The notes under the pieces were generated by a model. That model searched no databases. It was not told where the DNA came from and worked only from the letters and a program-made list of their open reading frames with translations. From positions 1-17,374 of the forward strand of contig JBAYHA010000018.1 of assembly GCA_041666425.1 (NCBI GenBank): a stretch of DNA of 17,374 bases. The letters run 5' to 3'. Position numbers and translations under genes: made by a program. Source of the stretch: JBAYHA01 sp041666425 (GTDB taxonomy: Bacteria > Patescibacteriota > Patescibacteriia > UBA11705 > JABHMO01). Shown piece after piece: positions 13,616 to 17,374 of the stretch (positions are counted from its first letter, which is position 1; every line of letters begins with the position of its first letter).

Positions 13616-15661
13616 TTATTCAAAGTGATTATTGACTGAAATTTCGGTTAATTTTTTTTGTAAATTTTCATTCAGCCAATTATTTTTTAATGTTTTTTGC
13701 GCTTCCTTTTGCGCCAGTTCAATCAAAGCAACATCGTGAAAATCAACATTTTGCAAATCAGAAAAACCTGATTGCATTTGCCCGTAAATATCTCCCGATC
13801 CGCGTAGCTCCAAATCAATTTCTGACAAGGCAAAGCCGTCCGCATATTCTTCTAAATATTTTAACCTTTTCTGTGTCGCAAAGGATTGATTGTCACTAAA
13901 CACAAAACAATACGACTGAAATTCTCCCCGCCCGACACGACCGCGAAACTGATGCAATTGAGAAAGACCAAAACGATCGGCGCCTTCAATCATCATAATG
14001 GTCGCATTGGGCGCATCAATTCCCACTTCAATCACCGAAGTGGAAACCAAAATTTTTATTTTTTTGTTAACAAAATTTTGCATTACCGCCTCTTTTTCCT
14101 GCGACTTTAATTTTCCGTGCAAAAGACCGATGGGAATTTCCGGAAAAACATTCTTATCCAATCTTTCAAATTCCTGCTTCACAGACTTAACCCCAAGTGT
14201 GTCTGACGGATCAATTAACGGGCAAATAACAAAAACCTGCCGACCGGCGATAATTTCTTTTTTTATAAAATCGTAAATTTCTTGTCTTCTGTTTTCTTCA
14301 ACAAATTTAGTCACAATAGGCAAACGATTTTTTGGCTTGTGCTTGATAATAGATAAATTCAAATCACCAAAAGCGGTTAAAGCCAAAGTTCTCGGAATCG
14401 GCGTTGCCGTCATCGAAAGAAAATGTGGCACCAAATCTTTTTCACCACGCAAAGTTAAATTTTTGCGTTGATTAACACCAAAACGATGTTGTTCATCAAC
14501 AACCACCAAACACAAATCTTTTATTTTTATTTTTTCACTCAAAATGGCGTGCGTGCCGATAAGCAAATCCACTTCTCCATTTTGCAAAACTTCCAACATT
14601 TTTGTTTTTGAAACCTTTTCATCGTTAATAAATTTTTGCGAACGAGTAAATAAAGCAATCCGAAAATTTTTGTTTTGAAAAAGTTTTTGCAATGTAACAA
14701 AGTGTTGCCCAGCCAAAATTTCCGTTGGTGCCAAAACGGCCGCTTTGTAGCCGTTAAAAACAACATTCAGAATCGCCATAGACATGACCACGGTTTTGCC
14801 AGAACCAACATCACCATTTAATAGTCGATTCATCGGCCGCGATTTTTCCAAATCTTGCAATATCTCCCAAGCGCATTTTTTTTGTTCATCCGTTAATACA
14901 AAAGGTAAAGAATTAACATAATCTCTGGTTTGTTTTTCAAGAAATTTAATTGACCGAGAATTCGCGGACAACAATTCGGCACGAGATTTTTGAATCATCA
15001 GTTGACGCAAATACAAACGATCAAATGAAAGTCTGGTTTGCGCTTTTTTTAAATTTTCAAAATCGGTTGGAAAATGAATTTCTTGCAACGCTTTTTTTAT
15101 TTCAAAAAAATGATTGTTTTTTAAAATTTCATCGGGCAAAATTTCCGAAAATAAAGAAACTGCATTCAAAGCCGTGCGCACCAAAAAACGCAACTGCTTT
15201 TCGGTGAGACCGGCTGTTAAGTGATAAATCGGCACAATTCTGGCCGTATGCGTAGTTTCGAATTTTACTTTTTCATAATCCGGCGAAGTCATTTGCATTT
15301 TATTTTCATCAAAATTTCCAGACAAATAAATTTCTTCTCCGACAGAAATGGTTTTGCTCAAATACGGCTGATTAAACCAAACAATTTTAATTGTTCCGGT
15401 GTCATCGGAAACCAGCGCTTCGGTAATAAATTTGCGTGTGCGAAAACTACGTCGAGAAGCAATCATTTGCACTTTTACTTTTATGGTGGCGAGTTCGAGA
15501 TTTTTTAGTTCAGAAATTTTAACAATTCGACTCCAATCTTCATACCGAAATGGCAAATAAAAAAGTAAGTCTTCAACGGTCTTTAAGCCGAGAATTTTTA
15601 AACGTGAAGCCGTAGTCTTGCCTACCCGACCGAGAGCGGAAATTGGTGCTTGTAAATTCAT
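13616..15661 (-). CDS. recG: ATP-dependent DNA helicase RecG
   Basis: 681 residues, the usual family length. RecG regresses stalled forks and branch-migrates Holliday junctions. An N-terminal helix-hairpin-helix-like lead (GRVGKTTASRLKILGLKTVEDL is split over residues 11-32) and 'YLPFRYEDWS' precede the OB-fold wedge domain (about 55-145). The superfamily 2 helicase core has Walker A 'GDVGSGKT' (283-290), 'APTEILAGQH' (motif Ia, 311-320), 'DEQH' (389-392), 'SMTATPIPRT' (416-425) and the arginine-finger motif 'QFRGRVGRG' in the second core domain. The ATG at 15661 matches normal RecG starts. A TAAAAT only nine bases upstream (15676-15671, minus) could give a nearly leaderless transcript, but no -35 is clear. 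It is transcribed toward radA, with the palindromic repeat between them. Confidence 0.96.
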   Translation of the reverse strand: MNLQAPISALGRVGKTTASRLKILGLKTVEDLLFYLPFRYEDWSRIVKISELKNLELATIKVKVQMIASRRSFRTRKFITEALVSDDTGTIKIVWFNQPYLSKTISVGEEIYLSGNFDENKMQMTSPDYEKVKFETTHTARIVPIYHLTAGLTEKQLRFLVRTALNAVSLFSEILPDEILKNNHFFEIKKALQEIHFPTDFENLKKAQTRLSFDRLYLRQLMIQKSRAELLSANSRSIKFLEKQTRDYVNSLPFVLTDEQKKCAWEILQDLEKSRPMNRLLNGDVGSGKTVVMSMAILNVVFNGYKAAVLAPTEILAGQHFVTLQKLFQNKNFRIALFTRSQKFINDEKVSKTKMLEVLQNGEVDLLIGTHAILSEKIKIKDLCLVVVDEQHRFGVNQRKNLTLRGEKDLVPHFLSMTATPIPRTLALTAFGDLNLSIIKHKPKNRLPIVTKFVEENRRQEIYDFIKKEIIAGRQVFVICPLIDPSDTLGVKSVKQEFERLDKNVFPEIPIGLLHGKLKSQEKEAVMQNFVNKKIKILVSTSVIEVGIDAPNATIMMIEGADRFGLSQLHQFRGRVGRGEFQSYCFVFSDNQSFATQKRLKYLEEYADGFALSEIDLELRGSGDIYGQMQSGFSDLQNVDFHDVALIELAQKEAQKTLKNNWLNENLQKKLTEISVNNHFE

Positions 15662-15692
15662 ACTGTCATAATTTTAACATATTTTGAGAAAT

Positions 15693-15724
15693 AAAAAAGA
15701 TGAGCGGTAATCTCATCTTTTTTT
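15693..15724 (-). terminator. Rho-independent terminator after typA
   Basis: GATGAG (15699-15704) pairs with CTCATC (15712-15717) around a 7-base loop. The stem is flanked by A6 (15693-15698) and T7 (15718-15724), so it ends in a T-run on both strands. It starts ten bases after the typA stop and lies 32 bp upstream of recG, so it most likely ends typA transcription and separates the two genes. Confidence 0.75.
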
Positions 15725-15733
15725 ACAAATATC

Positions 15734-17374
15734 TTAATCTTCAATTTTTTCTCTTTTTCTTTTTGACTCCTCACCATTCTTGCGTAATCTGATCGCCCCT
15801 GGAGTAACTTCGAGATACTCATCTTCATTCATAATAGCTAGACCCATTTCCAAAGACAAAATAATTGGCGGAATGATTTTTATTCCTTCATCGGCATTCG
15901 AAGATCGCATATTGGTCAAATGTTTTGCCTTAACCGGATTGACAGTCATGTCATTGCCTTTGGATGTATTTCCAACAACCATGCCTTCATAAATTTCATC
16001 GGCTGGTGAAATATATAAATTTCCTCTGTTTTGTAATGTAACCAACGAATAAGCAGCGGCTTTGCCGGCGGCCATAGAAACCATGGCGCCAAATTCAGTT
16101 TTGATAACTTCACCAGCGTATGGTTTGAAATCAAGAAAACGCGAACAAAGGATTCCTTCTCCTCGAGTATCCGTAATAAATTCATTGCGATAGCCAAGAA
16201 GACCTCTAGTCGGAATTTCAAAAGTTAAACGTGATTGTCCATTTAAATTTTTGATATTAATAAGTTGACCTCGGCGCTTGGACATTTTTTCGATAACAAT
16301 TCCTGAAGATTCTTCCGGAATATCAATGGTTGTTTCTTCAAACGGTTCGCATTTTGCACCATCAATCTCTTTAATAATAACTTTTGGTTGAGAAACTTGT
16401 ACTTCGTAACCTTCGCGACGCAAATTTTCCAATAAAATTCCAATATGAAGTTCACCGCGTCCACTGACTTTAAAATATGATGTTTCAGAAAAATCAACTT
16501 TTAATCCCACGTTAACTTCCAATTCTTTTTCCAAGCGATCGCGAATTTGACGACTGGTCACATACTTACCTTCACGTCCGGCAAACGGAGAATTATTAAC
16601 AAGAAAATTAACGGTAATAGTTGGCTCATCAATTTTGATGGCCGGCAATGCTTGCGCATTTGCTTCTTCGGAAATAGTATCCCCAATATAAATATCCGGT
16701 AAACCGGAAACCATAACAATATCTCCGGCCTCAGATTCTTTTACTTCAGTTCTTTTCAATCCATGAAAAGTGAACACTTTGGAAATTTTTCCTTGGGTAA
16801 CTTCACCTTTGCCATTACGCACAAAAACGGTTTGCGCCGGTTTGATTACTCCGGAATAAACTCGGCAAATCGCACAGCGACCAAGAAAATTATCGTAAGC
16901 AAGGTTAAAAGGTTGAGCGGTAAACGGTTCGTTTTTTAATTTTTCATCAACCGGAACAACTTTTTCGAGAATCAAATCAAGCAAAGGAAATAAATCCTTG
17001 CTTTCATCTTCCAATTTGTTTTTGGCAAAACCTTGACGGCTGGAAGCAAACACATATGGAAAATCCAATTGTTGATCATTGGCGCCAAGATCAAGAAACA
17101 GTTCATAAACCATTTCTTGAACTTCAAGTGGTCGAGCGGCCGGTTTGTCAATTTTGTTGATAACAACAATCGGTTTTAAACCTAATTCCAAAGATTTTTT
17201 CAACACAAATTTGGTCTGAGGCATTGGACCTTCTTGCGCGTCAACAACCAACAAAACGCAATCGATTGAACGCAAAATACGCTCAACTTCGGAACTGAAA
17301 TCCGCGTGCCCAGGAGTGTCAACGATATTTATTTTGGTATCTTTGTAAAAAATGGAAGTGTTCTTGGAATAAAT
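15734..17374 (-). CDS. typA: Ribosome-associated GTPase TypA/BipA, 5' end cut off
   Basis: Partial gene; 546 residues are visible and the frame stays open to the window edge. It is a translational GTPase related to EF-G and LepA that acts in ribosome assembly and stress adaptation. The visible part begins just before the G3 motif (VDTPGHADF, followed by SSEVERIL), then G4 'NKID' and a G5-like 'ASSRQG'. Domains II, III and V follow, with the TypA-typical 'TRGLLGYRNEF', 'GNTSKGNDM', 'LTNMRSS' and 'LEMGLAIMNEDEYLEVTP'. The missing part, about 70 residues judging from a usual length near 610, would hold the P-loop and switch I. A TTG at 17275 is an internal codon, not the start. A terminator follows at 15693-15724. 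Confidence 0.95.
   Translation of the reverse strand: MYSKNTSIFYKDTKINIVDTPGHADFSSEVERILRSIDCVLLVVDAQEGPMPQTKFVLKKSLELGLKPIVVINKIDKPAARPLEVQEMVYELFLDLGANDQQLDFPYVFASSRQGFAKNKLEDESKDLFPLLDLILEKVVPVDEKLKNEPFTAQPFNLAYDNFLGRCAICRVYSGVIKPAQTVFVRNGKGEVTQGKISKVFTFHGLKRTEVKESEAGDIVMVSGLPDIYIGDTISEEANAQALPAIKIDEPTITVNFLVNNSPFAGREGKYVTSRQIRDRLEKELEVNVGLKVDFSETSYFKVSGRGELHIGILLENLRREGYEVQVSQPKVIIKEIDGAKCEPFEETTIDIPEESSGIVIEKMSKRRGQLINIKNLNGQSRLTFEIPTRGLLGYRNEFITDTRGEGILCSRFLDFKPYAGEVIKTEFGAMVSMAAGKAAAYSLVTLQNRGNLYISPADEIYEGMVVGNTSKGNDMTVNPVKAKHLTNMRSSNADEGIKIIPPIILSLEMGLAIMNEDEYLEVTPGAIRLRKNGEESKRKREKIED

Noticed and set aside
15734..17275. typA starting at the TTG at 17275
   Set aside because: The frame continues upstream through VDTPGHADF and neighbouring TypA sequence to the window edge, so the TTG is an internal Leu codon and the gene is cut by the window.

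Overview
The window is an AT-rich stretch of bacterial chromosome with short intergenic gaps, Lys/Asn-rich proteins, TAA stops on all twelve genes and few recognisable Shine-Dalgarno sites. With the presence of secreted proteins built on a type IV secretion pilin-like membrane hairpin, this suggests a member of the Candidate Phyla Radiation (Patescibacteria, perhaps Parcubacteria-like). That placement is an inference from style; there is no rRNA or other taxonomic marker here.

Layout. Positions 40-5723 form a minus-strand run, read right to left: a phosphomannomutase/phosphoglucomutase, glutamate racemase (murI), a site-2 (RseP-type) membrane protease, and three unrecognised genes, of which the last two encode single-pass membrane proteins with an external domain. 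The run ends in a strong hairpin terminator at 1-27. A 105-bp divergent promoter region (5724-5828) separates it from a plus-strand run, 5829-13442: a Gln/Asn-rich tail-anchored protein, a membrane-anchored TolB-like beta-propeller protein, two tandem paralogous secreted proteins, and radA. A two-hairpin palindromic repeat (about 13450-13605) lies between the convergent radA and recG. recG (minus) and typA/bipA (minus, cut by the window end) close the window, with a terminator between them.

The most interesting part is 8375-12109. Two adjacent proteins share, in the same order, a signal peptide, a 20-cysteine external region with nearly identical cysteine spacing, and a VirB2/TrbC-like two-helix membrane hairpin. 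They then carry unrelated C-terminal wall-hydrolase domains: an Amidase_2 (N-acetylmuramoyl-L-alanine amidase) domain in the first and an NlpC/P60- or CHAP-like cysteine peptidase domain in the second. Predicted topology puts both soluble parts outside the cell. Together with the two upstream membrane-anchored proteins, transcribed from a near-consensus sigma-70-type promoter (TTGACG-N17-TATAAT), they look like a dedicated cell-envelope apparatus that cuts peptidoglycan, whether the cell's own or that of a host or prey cell. No VirB4, VirD4 or other secretion ATPase is in the window, so a link to an assembled secretion machine is inference only.

The other recognisable genes are housekeeping: wall precursor supply (murI, sugar phosphomutase), membrane proteolysis (rseP), recombination and repair (radA, recG) and translation/stress GTPase (typA). 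No tRNA, rRNA, CRISPR array, transposase or integrase was seen.
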